From contig CALGJU010000136.1 in assembly GCA_937928685.1 (NCBI GenBank), positions 1 through 36,189 of the forward strand: a stretch of DNA of 36,189 nt, given 5' to 3'. The stretch's first letter is position 1, and each line of letters begins with the position of its first letter. The notes beneath the pieces are model-generated. The model had not been told where the DNA came from and made no database searches. It saw only the letters and a program-made list of their open reading frames with translations. The DNA is from an uncultured Granulosicoccaceae bacterium. GTDB taxonomy: Bacteria > Pseudomonadota > Gammaproteobacteria > Granulosicoccales > Granulosicoccaceae. A program made the translations under genes and the position numbers. Positions 18,822 to 27,807 of this stretch are shown one piece after another.

Positions 18822-19649
18822 TTAAGTGGCTACCGGTAAGTCGGGCCGCCCGCCCCACTCGGTCCATGAACCGTCGTACAACGACGTGTCATTTCTACCG
18901 ATGCAGTGCAATCCGAGTGTTAGAACCGCCGCCGTCACCCCTGAACCACAGGACGTGATTACTGGCTTACCCTCGACCACACCATGTGCTGCAAAAATCT
19001 CTTTTAAGTGATCATTAGACTTAAGCTTGCCATCATCCAACAACATCGTATAGGGCAAACAAAGACTCCCGGGTATATGGCCGCCACGAAGTCCCTCACG
19101 CGGTTCGGGATCAACCCCATCAAAACGCCCCTGAGATCTTGCATCCAATATGTGAGCACTGTCATTAATTGATGCAGCAAGCACCTGGACTGAATCAACC
19201 ACCACTGCAACATCCAGTACAAAGGCGGATTCGGTTCGGTCTACCGATACGTCACCCTGCTCCAAAGGCATTCCGGCCTTCAACCATTCAGGTAGCCCAC
19301 CGTCCAGAATTCTTACATCAGTAAACCCAAAGGCACGCAACATCCACCATACCCTGGCGGCTGAAAACAGACCCTTGGTATCGTAAACAATCACGGTTTT
19401 GCCTTTGTCCAGGCCCAGCACTGCAATTGATTTAGCAAAGTCATTCGCTGATGGCATCATGTGCGGCAAATCACCTGATGCGCTAATGCGATCAATATCA
19501 AAAAATTTCGTCCCCGGAATATGCCCTTCAAGGTATTCCAAATTCGCGTCGCGATTCTCGGGTGGCAAATGCCATGAACCGTCAACCACCGATACTTCAG
19601 CCAGCTTTGTTTCAAGCCAATCAACAGTGACCAGAGGGCGCTGAGTCAT
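18822..19649 (-). CDS. sseA: 3-mercaptopyruvate sulfurtransferase
   Basis: This two-domain rhodanese probably transfers sulfur from 3-mercaptopyruvate to a thiol or cyanide acceptor in the cytoplasm. The 275-residue product has an inactive N-terminal rhodanese domain (residues 5-125, with Asp90 where a catalytic Cys would sit). Its active C-terminal domain has Cys234 in the loop CGSGVTA; Gly-Ser-Gly in this loop favours mercaptopyruvate over thiosulfate. It ends with YDGSWTEWG, also typical. AAGG lies 8 bases before the ATG. It is convergent with hflC across the palindromic cluster and follows the CvfB-like gene. Confidence 0.93.
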   Translation of the reverse strand: MTQRPLVTVDWLETKLAEVSVVDGSWHLPPENRDANLEYLEGHIPGTKFFDIDRISASGDLPHMMPSANDFAKSIAVLGLDKGKTVIVYDTKGLFSAARVWWMLRAFGFTDVRILDGGLPEWLKAGMPLEQGDVSVDRTESAFVLDVAVVVDSVQVLAASINDSAHILDARSQGRFDGVDPEPREGLRGGHIPGSLCLPYTMLLDDGKLKSNDHLKEIFAAHGVVEGKPVITSCGSGVTAAVLTLGLHCIGRNDTSLYDGSWTEWGGRPDLPVAT

Positions 19650-19717
19650 TTCGCATACCTTATGTGAAAGCCGTAAAAAATAGGCATTTAGTTCAATTCC
19701 TACTGAATAATTACTGT

Positions 19718-20608
19718 CTATCTATCCCAGGGGGATTTTTTTACAACCGCCTTATCACTCACAATACCTGCAGACCTGACAAGGCTGATTTTCTCTTTGC
19801 TGAGCAAAATCAGGCGACTCCGGAACAGCCCACCAATTGCATTTTTATAGGCTTTTTTACTCACACCGAAGGTTTTATAGATCGCCTCTGGGGGGCTCTT
19901 GTCTGTAAGCGTTGACTCGCCACTATTTTGTTGTAAATGTTCAAGTATTATCGCTTCTAATTCGGTTCGAGCTTCACCGCCGATCTTCTGCAAAATAAGA
20001 TCTATTTTTAAATCTTCACGCAGTGCTTTGATGTAGCCAGTGCAGGAATCGCCGACATTGAGATCTGAAAAAATCTCATTGCTATACAACAAACCCAAAT
20101 GAGTTCCATTGACCACCGCCTTAAAGCCCAAATCTGTTTTTTGACTGACTAAAAGATCCACTTCCTCACCCGCCTTAAAGACGCCCTGACTTTCATCTTC
20201 AAGGTGATTATACAATCGTGTACTGGCGATCATTCGTTGGTTGGTTTTGTCAACCATCGCATAGGCCACACATCGACTGCCTATGGCCATGTCACCAAGC
20301 TGTTCGGAACGCGGAACAAAAAGATCTGACTTTAACCCCCAATCAAGATAGGCGCCGTTGTCCGTCAGGCTGACTACCTGCAAGCTGGCACACTCTCCGG
20401 CCAGAACACGTGGCTTTGTGGTTGTCGCCATCAAAGTATCATCAATATCCAGATAGACGAATACACTGAGCTCATCACCCACCGAACGCTCTGCACCACG
20501 CGGCTCCTCGATCAGTAACACTTCACCATGATCACCACCATCAAGATAGGTATCGTAGGCGCCAAATCTACTAATTTGCAGACGATTCATTTTGCCAAGA
20601 GTTATCAT
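19718..20608 (-). CDS. S1-like RNA-binding protein, CvfB/YitL family
   Basis: CvfB-type proteins carry S1-like RNA-binding domains plus a winged helix, and affect virulence-factor expression in staphylococci; their role in gammaproteobacteria is not settled. The 296-residue product starts MITLGKMNRLQISRFGAYDT with a YLDGG motif, like the family N-terminus. Three S1-like OB segments follow (about 1-60, 65-130, 140-210). The C-terminal winged helix is seen around residues 235-285 (FGVSKKAYKNAIGGLFRS). I use the ATG at 20608; the frame extends to 20692 but that part lacks similarity. No good Shine-Dalgarno is visible. Confidence 0.88.
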   Translation of the reverse strand: MITLGKMNRLQISRFGAYDTYLDGGDHGEVLLIEEPRGAERSVGDELSVFVYLDIDDTLMATTTKPRVLAGECASLQVVSLTDNGAYLDWGLKSDLFVPRSEQLGDMAIGSRCVAYAMVDKTNQRMIASTRLYNHLEDESQGVFKAGEEVDLLVSQKTDLGFKAVVNGTHLGLLYSNEIFSDLNVGDSCTGYIKALREDLKIDLILQKIGGEARTELEAIILEHLQQNSGESTLTDKSPPEAIYKTFGVSKKAYKNAIGGLFRSRLILLSKEKISLVRSAGIVSDKAVVKKSPWDR

Positions 20609-20974
20609 TGTGATTATTGACGTATTTTCCGAATTGATCGTGGTGGGTAGGGTTGCGTCGTCGGCTACGATAAGCACCGGTGTGGGTATCATTATGCGTC
20701 AATTGACACCAGACGGTAACTGCCATAGAGCCCGCCAGCCATTATATATGATCGAAAAACGCCGGTCGGCCAGATTGAAGACGCCAATCACATAGGCGGC
20801 AGCAAACCCGATGATCCGCACTGAAAATCCTACAGGCCGCTAAAGTGCGCGTCGATATTGAGCGGTGCGAGCGGTATGAGCGACTTGATATGCAGATATC
20901 CCTTGCTCACGCTGGCGGTTTTATGATTCGGCCAACAGCGATTGGCTGGATGAATTTTCGTGAAAGAAATTGCA
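20609..20974. other. Intergenic, nothing recognised
   Basis: This 366-base gap separates the CvfB-like gene from the terminator of the next gene. It must hold the CvfB-like promoter, but I could not identify one with good spacing. A short plus-strand frame here has no recognisable protein features. Confidence 0.5.
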
Positions 20975-21011
20975 AATAAAAAAACGGGTACAGCGATTGC
21001 GCTGTACCCGT
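20975..21011 (-). terminator. Rho-independent terminator of the spondin-domain lipoprotein
   Basis: Read on the minus strand, a 12-bp stem (ACGGGTACAGCG with its complement, 21011-21000 and 20995-20984) with a four-base loop is followed by a T-rich run to 20975. It lies about 25 bases after the stop codon of the gene at 21037. Confidence 0.9.
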
Positions 21012-21036
21012 CAACTGCCGCACCGCATAAGCGTTG

Positions 21037-21888
21037 CTAAATCTTTTCAACCACCAACTGACCGGCGAACGGCGCACCATCCATAAAATCAGATTCCGGT
21101 GGGAACGAGCTTACGAGTGATATAGGAGATCGTGGTGATGTATCTTCATCCGCCGAGGTATAACGAGTGCCGCTGTCAGTACCGGAATCGTATAACCGTG
21201 CATCAATGGTGATCGAAGATACAAAATCCCCATTCTGATCTATTAACGGCAATCCATTCACACCAATAAACCAATCCGGGCTTGGCGCCATCATCGAAAC
21301 AAGAGTGACTAAAGAGTTGTCTCGATTAATCGTAAACTCAACACTCACACTACCCGGTGAGTTGGCTATGCCCCCACCCTCAATCAACGACAGCGCACGG
21401 CCCTCATCAATGATCGATTGAAGCTCTGTCTTTAATATCCCAGTGCCACCCGACTCCGCCATCTCTTCAATACCATCGCTGGCAATCTGACCCAACTCCC
21501 ACACCCGTGATTGCTCACTGTGAACCGCACCTGTTAGAGGCGAGAAGTGCGGATTGTCCGGAAAATTTGTAGGATGCGTGGCCGCACTCCATGTCGAGTT
21601 AAACGTTGCCCGGTAGCGTGCTTCAAACTCGTTGTTTTGGCTGGCGGAATCCGGATTGCTATTGTCTGTATCTCCGCCGGCATCTGTTCCTGTATCAGTA
21701 CCGTCGCCGGTACTATCCGTATCCATCCCGCCCTCGTTGCTACTCTGCATATCCCCATCAGTGCCGGTATTGTCAGCTGACGGACCCGCCACAAGCGTCG
21801 TGCTGTCAGATCCACACCCACCCAGAACGAGAGTGGTAGCAAGTAACCCGGCAGTAGCCGCGGACGTAAATCGAAAATGCCTTTTCAT
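21037..21888 (-). CDS. Spondin-domain lipoprotein
   Basis: This is a predicted exported lipoprotein with a spondin N-type domain, whose bacterial role is unknown. The 283-residue product has a lipoprotein signal (MKRHFRFTS, then a hydrophobic stretch and lipobox LGGC with Cys25). A 55-residue linker rich in Asp, Gly, Thr and Ser follows. The globular domain (about 88-275) contains FNSTWSAATHPTNFP, HFSPLTGAVH and APSPDWFIGVNGL, all spondin_N hallmarks. The open frame continues to 22029, but the ATG at 21888 has AGGG upstream and begins the signal peptide. A clear terminator follows; it is likely monocistronic. Confidence 0.88.
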   Translation of the reverse strand: MKRHFRFTSAATAGLLATTLVLGGCGSDSTTLVAGPSADNTGTDGDMQSSNEGGMDTDSTGDGTDTGTDAGGDTDNSNPDSASQNNEFEARYRATFNSTWSAATHPTNFPDNPHFSPLTGAVHSEQSRVWELGQIASDGIEEMAESGGTGILKTELQSIIDEGRALSLIEGGGIANSPGSVSVEFTINRDNSLVTLVSMMAPSPDWFIGVNGLPLIDQNGDFVSSITIDARLYDSGTDSGTRYTSADEDTSPRSPISLVSSFPPESDFMDGAPFAGQLVVEKI

Positions 21889-22230
21889 ATGATTGACCCT
21901 GGTTCGTTGACTGAGGACAGCAGTCCGTTGTAATTGCACGAACATGCCACACCCACTATAGACGCCGCGAAGCGCGTTAAATTGTACAAATTGGTTAACA
22001 TAAGAAGGTAACTTACACTGCATCAACACATCCCCGACAGCGCATGGTATTTGAGATGTTGATCACTGCTCCCTCCGACTCTGCTCAACTTACCGATTGA
22101 TAATTAAAAAGTATTAACTTATTTCTAACGAATCGTCAGTCAGATCTGAAAAAGATAACTAACACACTGTCTGCAAGTTATCGGCAATCAACCAGTGCCG
22201 CACACGCTTAGCAAATCATGGCCCTTTACT
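21889..22230. other. Intergenic, nothing recognised
   Basis: The gap of about 350 bases upstream of the lipoprotein gene is AT-rich around 22080-22140. On the minus strand a TATAGT-like -10 sequence lies near 21955, but without a convincing -35. No RNA gene or terminator was recognised. Confidence 0.45.
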
Positions 22231-22270
22231 CGATCAACTCGGCTTACCTAGTCGATCGACTCGGCTTACC
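22231..22270. repeat. Short tandem duplication at the end of the flavin reductase gene
   Basis: An 18-base sequence, CGATC(A/G)ACTCGGCTTACC, occurs at 22231-22248 and again at 22253-22270, with one difference. The period is 22 bases, not a multiple of three. The second copy encodes the last residues of the flavin reductase-like protein, and the first copy provides its stop codon. Confidence 0.75.
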
Positions 22271-22909
22271 CTCAAGCCCTCCGGCTGCATGTTCACTTCC
22301 AGGTATTCGCATTTCAAATACGCTATCAATAACGGCGTAGTCGTAGTAGCCCATGCGAGCGATCGGTTTTATTTTCGGGATGTCAATCTTGCCTTCTTCG
22401 GTGACAACATCATCCTTAACATGGATTCGCACTACCTCGCCAAACACAACATCCACATTCCCTACTTCGCTTTTACCCGGAAACCTTTGCGTTGATAAAT
22501 AGCGACACTCAAAATGACACGGTGATTCCGCTACCCGCGGCCCCGGCGCATCAATACACGGTGCTTTAGTCACATCAGCGTGATCAAACTCATCAATCTC
22601 TTCTGCAAAGTCCTGTGCAGAGCTATTGACAGCATGCCGTAAATCCCACGTCGCCATGTTCCATACGAACCAACCAGTCTGTTCGGCGTTCACTACTGTA
22701 TCTTTGCGCCTGCCATCGGCATAGCCATTAGCTGCAAACATCACCAGAGGCGGATCAAATGTTAGATTTTGCCACTGACTATAGGGCGCAAGGTTAGCAA
22801 TACCCGCCGTAGAGATAGTTGAGAGCCAGCCAATCGGTCTCGGTACCGTACAGCTTTTAAACGGATCCCACGGCAGGGGCCGCTCATCGCTTCGAGGGTC
22901 ATAGTGCAT
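22244..22909 (-). CDS. Flavin reductase-like FMN-binding protein
   Basis: The 221-residue product belongs to the flavin reductase-like split-barrel group (DIM6/NTAB type), which bind FMN and often reduce flavins or act on unknown substrates. Visible features are the N-terminal TVPRPIGWLSTIS, NLAPYSQWQNLTFDPP and the DTVVNAEQTGWFVWN region, all typical. The C-terminal half has GEVVRIHVKDDV and ARMGYYDYAVID. The last residues come from a short duplicated sequence. The natural substrate and partner are not visible from the context. The ATG at 22909 has only a weak ribosome binding site. Confidence 0.88.
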   Translation of the reverse strand: MHYDPRSDERPLPWDPFKSCTVPRPIGWLSTISTAGIANLAPYSQWQNLTFDPPLVMFAANGYADGRRKDTVVNAEQTGWFVWNMATWDLRHAVNSSAQDFAEEIDEFDHADVTKAPCIDAPGPRVAESPCHFECRYLSTQRFPGKSEVGNVDVVFGEVVRIHVKDDVVTEEGKIDIPKIKPIARMGYYDYAVIDSVFEMRIPGSEHAAGGLEGKPSRSTR

Positions 22910-23004
22910 TAGACACCGTAGTCTTAACAGGAGGTCAGCTGAAGTATGTCACTGAAAGACGAGTCTGACCACTGAGTTCCCCCAGCTGGATTGCAGCGTC
23001 TAAC

Positions 23005-23607
23005 TTAGCCTGCATTCAACAGTAACTTTGCCGCCGCATCAAGCTCATCAATACTGGCATTGGTCAGAGAAGATCCTCTTCGATGCTTAAAGCGATAATG
23101 CAATTCCCCCACCTTATCAAATCCATACACCGTCGGAATCCGGTCTATACCACCAAATAGATGGCGAATCTGCTCTGACCCCTTCACTACCGGAAACGCG
23201 GGAGCAGTAGCAGAAATGAATTTCTCCATCCGGGCCGCATCATTCTCATCCCACTGTTCATGAACATTAATGGCGATAATTCGCAGTGCAGTTTCACTAT
23301 ACTTTTTGTGCAGCAAGTTTAAATGACTAAACTCCTCAAAACACGGCGGACACCAGCTGGCAAAGAAGGTCACCAACACCGGCTTGTCATGAAGGCTATT
23401 CGCTTTTATTGCATTTGCCCCGGCAACTGCTGGCAGCGCTGTGACAAGTTCTCGGGCAAGTGGGTAAAAAGCAGGTGACGCTTTACCTGCAGCATAAAGC
23501 ATCTCGCCGCACACTGACGAGACCAGACCCGTAGCAATCGCTGCCACCAGCTGTCGACGCGAGAAATCCAGATTATGACTCCTGCCAGGTTCTTGTTTAC
23601 GCACCAT
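23005..23607 (-). CDS. TlpA-like thioredoxin-fold protein with Tat-type signal
   Basis: This predicted exported thiol-disulfide protein has 200 residues. The N-terminus has Ser-Arg-Arg-Gln-Leu followed by a hydrophobic stretch (residues 16-40), resembling a twin-arginine signal. The thioredoxin domain shows VLVTFFASWCPPC with Cys86 and Cys89, followed by the AINVHEQWDENDA segment and the cis-proline site DRIPTVYGF. It probably works in the periplasm as a thiol reductase, for example in cytochrome c maturation, but no cytochrome genes are nearby. It is divergent from the secreted-protein gene at 23787. Confidence 0.87.
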   Translation of the reverse strand: MVRKQEPGRSHNLDFSRRQLVAAIATGLVSSVCGEMLYAAGKASPAFYPLARELVTALPAVAGANAIKANSLHDKPVLVTFFASWCPPCFEEFSHLNLLHKKYSETALRIIAINVHEQWDENDAARMEKFISATAPAFPVVKGSEQIRHLFGGIDRIPTVYGFDKVGELHYRFKHRRGSSLTNASIDELDAAAKLLLNAG

Positions 23608-23786
23608 ACCGATATCAGGCCTAACTGATCAAAGTGCCTGAGACCTAAAGCGGGTTCATTAGTTCATTGCATTCGAAAACCAATAAAGAACCAATTTCGG
23701 CAACAGCGCCTGCTGCATAGCACTTGATAGTTGCATTTGCTACGATAACCCTATATCGAAATGCATACTAAATCAGGGAAGAAACT

Positions 23787-24461
23787 ATGAATAGCCGTAC
23801 CGCATCTCTGCTGGTTACACTTGCACTATCAGGCGCATCTACAACGATACCAGCTGCCGCTCAACAGGTTACCGATCGTGCAGGAGAGATAAAACTTTGG
23901 CGTGAGCAATGCAACGACCCTGATGTTGATCTACGTACAGCGTATATCGAACAAGCAATTGAAACCGCAGGAGCCACTGTTAAACGCATCTGTATTCGCA
24001 AAGCGCTCGAGAGTACAGATGCCGATATTCGCAACCTTGGTTTAAGAGCTGCCCTCGCTAACATTCAACAGCTCGCCTTCAAGACAGAGATGCCGGAACC
24101 ACTGAAAGCAGCATATAAAAAAGCCGCCGGCAAAGATAAAGATCTAAAGCAGGTCGACAACTACTATATCTCTAAAATCTATCGAGTAGTTCAGAATAAC
24201 CTGGTATTTGAAATCAAAGAAGGATCTGTGACAACCGCACAGTCTGTTTGGTACCCGCTAGGATCTATTTCGGAAGCCAGTGACTCCTACAAAGGAGTCG
24301 CTACCGTTGTAGGTGATGAAGTTAACTGGACAGGTGGAGCAAGCCTTGGAGTAAGAGCTACCTGCCGAGTTACCGCTAAAATTAAAGAGGGCGCAACTCT
24401 TGAGGGTGTTTTACATTGCAATGACTACTGGCCAATACCGATAAAAGCGCCCCTACTTTAA
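23787..24461 (+). CDS. Secreted protein of unknown function
   Basis: I do not recognise this family. The 224-residue product has a Sec signal peptide (MNSRTASLLVTLALSGASTT, cleaved near IPAAAQ). A helical part (30-125) follows, with Cys pairs around 43 and 68, then a likely beta-rich C-terminal half from residue 130. That half contains GVATVVGDEVNWTGGA and two further cysteines that could form a disulfide. A good GGGAAG ribosome binding site precedes the ATG. It converges on the protease-like gene, 54 bases apart, and is divergent from the TlpA-like gene. Confidence 0.8.
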   Translation: MNSRTASLLVTLALSGASTTIPAAAQQVTDRAGEIKLWREQCNDPDVDLRTAYIEQAIETAGATVKRICIRKALESTDADIRNLGLRAALANIQQLAFKTEMPEPLKAAYKKAAGKDKDLKQVDNYYISKIYRVVQNNLVFEIKEGSVTTAQSVWYPLGSISEASDSYKGVATVVGDEVNWTGGASLGVRATCRVTAKIKEGATLEGVLHCNDYWPIPIKAPLL

Positions 24462-24515
24462 CTACCAGTAATATCTGTAAGTACCACAACTTATTACATC
24501 TTACCTGGTGCCCGC

Positions 24516-25655
24516 CTACCTCAACTTGATCCCTGACAGAGAGATTGCCTTGTTAGTTGGAAATGTAATCCGCAATTCCCGCGGCATACGCAAATCCATA
24601 AAGCACTGTGATGGGCTATTAATTCCGGTCACTGTTTCACAGTCTCGCTCACGAACCCATTGCGCGCTGCCAGGCACTCTTTGATCAACACTAAAACGCA
24701 CTGGCGCATCGCTACAGCCAGCGGCATGAAATATACTTAGACGCCGCACACCAGTTAAAAAATCACTGGCACGGATCACCAACTCAACGGACTCATCTCC
24801 ATCTGCCGCCGACGCTGACCAGCATACCCGAGGATCCGCCAGTGACTCTGGCCCAGCTGCATTACTTTGAGGCCTAATTCGGTACGAAAGTAATTCATAC
24901 CCGGTATCACCCACCCTATCGGTCTCTGTCGAAGTAATATCTATCATATTAAACACTGCTTTGATCGCATCAAATCGGATCGCGTTCGCAACCCCAGGTT
25001 CGGCCAGTTGTGTCACCATAGCAAACGGGTACCACTGCCCGCGGTAAATTACTTCTCCAATCGCACCACTAATTCCCTGCATTAGCTGACTGCCAATAGA
25101 TTCTGGATCAGAAGCCTTGAGGCTCATGACGCTCCCTCCCCGATCATCTATCCAAACACGATTAACAGTCATGCTAAAAAGATCAAAACTGGCACCCTGA
25201 AATTTTTGAAAATTCAGTTCAGGCAACGATCTCAGAACGACATCGTATGAATAAGCGGGCAGCCCCAATCTAGACAAACAGCGCCCGGGTGCTCGACCTA
25301 CCTCAACCTTTGCAAACGCCAGATCGTCCTCTCCATCGGTAAGATCAATCGCACCAGGAATGTCAGCGATCACAATAGGCACAGAGGTATGGCCCGTGAC
25401 TCCCGCTGAATCCGTAAACTGAAACGCAGCAGCCTTACCAGAGCCTTTTGGCTGAGCCACGTGACTGGGTAGTAGCACCCAGCAATCTGTGACACCTTCA
25501 GGACCGCGTGCTCCAAAAAGCCACCCTTGACCTTTTTGACCATGCGCCGAATTGATACTCACACGCTCAGCGAATACAGACGCAGAGTGCAGTAACAGTG
25601 CAGCCAGTAACGCCACTGCTCTCAACAACTTACACTGACAATGTAAAGTGATCAT
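24516..25655 (-). CDS. Secreted protein with trypsin-like serine protease motifs
   Basis: No family was recognised outright, but the layout fits a chymotrypsin-fold protease. A signal peptide (residues 1-29, cleaved after SVFA) precedes GQGWLFG, then CWVLLPSHVA with His65 where the catalytic His is expected. DDLAFAKV follows with Asp110/111 in the DIAL-like position, and MQGISGAIG with Ser196 in a GxSG-type loop. The usual GDSGGP is not exact, so activity is uncertain. Residues 260-379 form a second domain with several cysteines (CW near 284; CETV; CFMD). It is the last gene of a probable three-gene operon, 57 bases after the membrane protein gene. Confidence 0.78.
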   Translation of the reverse strand: MITLHCQCKLLRAVALLAALLLHSASVFAERVSINSAHGQKGQGWLFGARGPEGVTDCWVLLPSHVAQPKGSGKAAAFQFTDSAGVTGHTSVPIVIADIPGAIDLTDGEDDLAFAKVEVGRAPGRCLSRLGLPAYSYDVVLRSLPELNFQKFQGASFDLFSMTVNRVWIDDRGGSVMSLKASDPESIGSQLMQGISGAIGEVIYRGQWYPFAMVTQLAEPGVANAIRFDAIKAVFNMIDITSTETDRVGDTGYELLSYRIRPQSNAAGPESLADPRVCWSASAADGDESVELVIRASDFLTGVRRLSIFHAAGCSDAPVRFSVDQRVPGSAQWVRERDCETVTGINSPSQCFMDLRMPRELRITFPTNKAISLSGIKLR

Positions 25656-25712
25656 TCGAAATTAGCTACCCTCACAAGACTCAACATCACCGATTCAATC
25701 ATATGGTGACTT

Positions 25713-26927
25713 TTAATCGCCACCACTATCGCTTCGCTGCTGCTTTTTTAATTGTTTTTTTAACTGCTTCTTCATTTGCCTCTTCATCTGCGAGCTCACT
25801 ACCACTACCTGCACATTGGCATCTTTATCCTCAGCGACCTTGCTGTCAGTTACAGCCACCTCTGACCTGCGACGTATCGTATCTATCAGCGAGAGAATAT
25901 CCACTAGCATCTGCAAAACAATCGGGATAGCTATAAACAATAGTAACCAACGTGCCAATCCCGGATCCCGTAAAGCCTCAGCAAGGTAGCTAACACCAAA
26001 CCGCTCTTTTTGCTGCGCCGTACCACCCGCCCGATTTATCACTAGATCATTGGTATCAACCGTGACTGAAACATCAAACCCCCGCTTTCCCAGCGTTGCC
26101 ATGCCATACCATCGCGAAGAAGTATCCTCCTCCCTTTGCATATTTTCTGAATACATATCGAAAGTTCCGGACATTAAGCTGCCGCCACCAGCTACCCTCA
26201 CTGGTTCATCGTGCGTTAGATACAATTCATTATTAGTGATAGAACGACCAAACACCTGCATCGTAGCCCCATACATAATTCCCGCCGGCACATAACCACT
26301 TCGGCGAGGCATGGCCGGCCAACCCATTGGAACCCCAATTTGCATAGGTCCATTAATCGGCAATGGTGACAACTGATTTACCTTTGTCGGAATCACTAGA
26401 CGCACCTCATGATCCAACTGGCATTCAAGGTTTTCGTCTGTCGTTAAAGTGGCTACTGTTCTTGCTTTGCCACCTCCCATTTTATTGGGTTGGAGTAAAT
26501 AATCACCGCTAGTATCAACAGCCAACTGCGGGGCAACCACGGTGATGCTTATTAGGTCCGGAAACCACCTGTATACCACTGTCGTTCCAACCGCCGGTTC
26601 AAGCAGACCAAAAATATCTTGTTCAGCATTCGACAACCCCTCGCAGTCAACTGCCTCTGTCCATTTTCCGTACCTGACTGCAATTCTCGAAAGGCCAGCA
26701 TTGGCAACATGAAATGCCACATACTCTGACTCCGCCACAACATGCACGTAGGGTGGATTTTGCAAATACTTAAAAGGTAGCCAAAAGATAAATACCAGTG
26801 GGGCCAATACACAAAGTACAAACAGAAGAAAAACACTTTTACAAGCACGCAACGCCACGATAGTTTTGCTTGCACCCTGAGCTTTGCCATCGACAACATC
26901 AGGCAAAGAACTAAGTTTTTTACTCAA
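25713..26927 (-). CDS. Two-TM envelope protein of unknown function
   Basis: This family is unrecognised. The 404-residue product has a membrane helix at about 31-52, a large periplasmic region (55-325) with few distinctive motifs and two cysteines (95, 169). A second helix at about 326-347 follows. The cytoplasmic tail (348-404) ends in a strongly basic Lys/Gln repeat (KRQMKKQLKKQLKKQQ). The start is TTG at 26927-26925, supported by GGAG 7 bases upstream. It lies between the secreted-protein gene (52 bases upstream) and the protease-like gene (57 bases downstream). Its topology would place the folded domain in the same compartment as both neighbours' products. Confidence 0.78.
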   Translation of the reverse strand: MSKKLSSLPDVVDGKAQGASKTIVALRACKSVFLLFVLCVLAPLVFIFWLPFKYLQNPPYVHVVAESEYVAFHVANAGLSRIAVRYGKWTEAVDCEGLSNAEQDIFGLLEPAVGTTVVYRWFPDLISITVVAPQLAVDTSGDYLLQPNKMGGGKARTVATLTTDENLECQLDHEVRLVIPTKVNQLSPLPINGPMQIGVPMGWPAMPRRSGYVPAGIMYGATMQVFGRSITNNELYLTHDEPVRVAGGGSLMSGTFDMYSENMQREEDTSSRWYGMATLGKRGFDVSVTVDTNDLVINRAGGTAQQKERFGVSYLAEALRDPGLARWLLLFIAIPIVLQMLVDILSLIDTIRRRSEVAVTDSKVAEDKDANVQVVVVSSQMKRQMKKQLKKQLKKQQRSDSGGD

Positions 26928-26979
26928 AGTTCTGCTCCAGTATTTTTATTAAAGCTGCAGAATTCTAGCGATCTGATAA

Positions 26980-27807
26980 CTACGATGACTCAGGAATAAA
27001 AACACGGTAACCCGCAATTTCATCACGCCGCCCATCATTGAGCTCAAGCTGCAGCCACAATTCAGAATTAACAGGAATGTTGTCACCCGAAGCAGGCAAT
27101 CGACAAACATGATTGTAAGCCAGACCACTCTCCTCTCGAAGGTGTACGCACAGACCTTCCACCAGCCATTTGGCTTTAGTGCCATCTGGATCGGCAGCCG
27201 GGTCTTTCGCATATAGATAGGCACGTACCTGTCGTGAATCACCGTTCACCCGAGCCTCTAACATATAGGCAGATCGGCTTACGTTGCTTGTCGGCGCAAG
27301 TACTTCTGGCACATGCAATGCACCCGTTGGCTTTTGACAATTTTCCTTGGGTATAAATACTCTGATCGCAAAGTCATCCAGCGGGTACTCCTGCAGTATA
27401 TTCGGATACTCAACCGTGACGGGACTTAACCTTGCTACGAGTGCTATTCCAGAATCAACAACGTAATCATTTACGGCCAAGAAGCGTGCATCTAATGTGG
27501 TAATTTCAGCACAGTAGTGGCCCGATTCGTTGTTTGAAGCTAGCGCCACACGAACATCTGCGAGGTCAACCGCACCTGGGTCCGCAGATCGTGATGCAAG
27601 ACGAAAGCGTAATCCTACCAATGGGCTACCAGAGGATTTCACCGCCTTATCGTAATTCTCATTAAACACGCTTTCATCAGCTGCCAATGTCGCGATCGGC
27701 GCATCCTCTGCGCGCACGATCGCGGCAGCTGATGCTAGCAAAAAGGCTACTAAACCCGTCACTAAACGTTGACGAGATCCGATAACTGACCAAAGACTTT
27801 CCCTCAC
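26980..27807 (-). CDS. Secreted protein of unknown function, first gene of operon
   Basis: The 275-residue product has a signal peptide (basic start RESLWSVIGSRQRL, hydrophobic 17-30, cleaved near VRA-ED). The mature domain is probably beta-rich. It has cysteines near 98, 156, 219 and 235, which could form two disulfides. I do not recognise the family. The start is GTG at 27807-27805, with a near-perfect AGGAG 7 bases upstream. It heads the probable operon with the two-TM protein and the protease-like protein; the terminator at 28106 separates it from the OmpA gene upstream. Confidence 0.77.
   Translation of the reverse strand: MRESLWSVIGSRQRLVTGLVAFLLASAAAIVRAEDAPIATLAADESVFNENYDKAVKSSGSPLVGLRFRLASRSADPGAVDLADVRVALASNNESGHYCAEITTLDARFLAVNDYVVDSGIALVARLSPVTVEYPNILQEYPLDDFAIRVFIPKENCQKPTGALHVPEVLAPTSNVSRSAYMLEARVNGDSRQVRAYLYAKDPAADPDGTKAKWLVEGLCVHLREESGLAYNHVCRLPASGDNIPVNSELWLQLELNDGRRDEIAGYRVFIPESS

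Noticed and set aside
24462-24515. Shared terminator between convergent genes
   Set aside because: Only an imperfect inverted match (ACCAGTAA with TTACCTGGT) without a T-run was seen.
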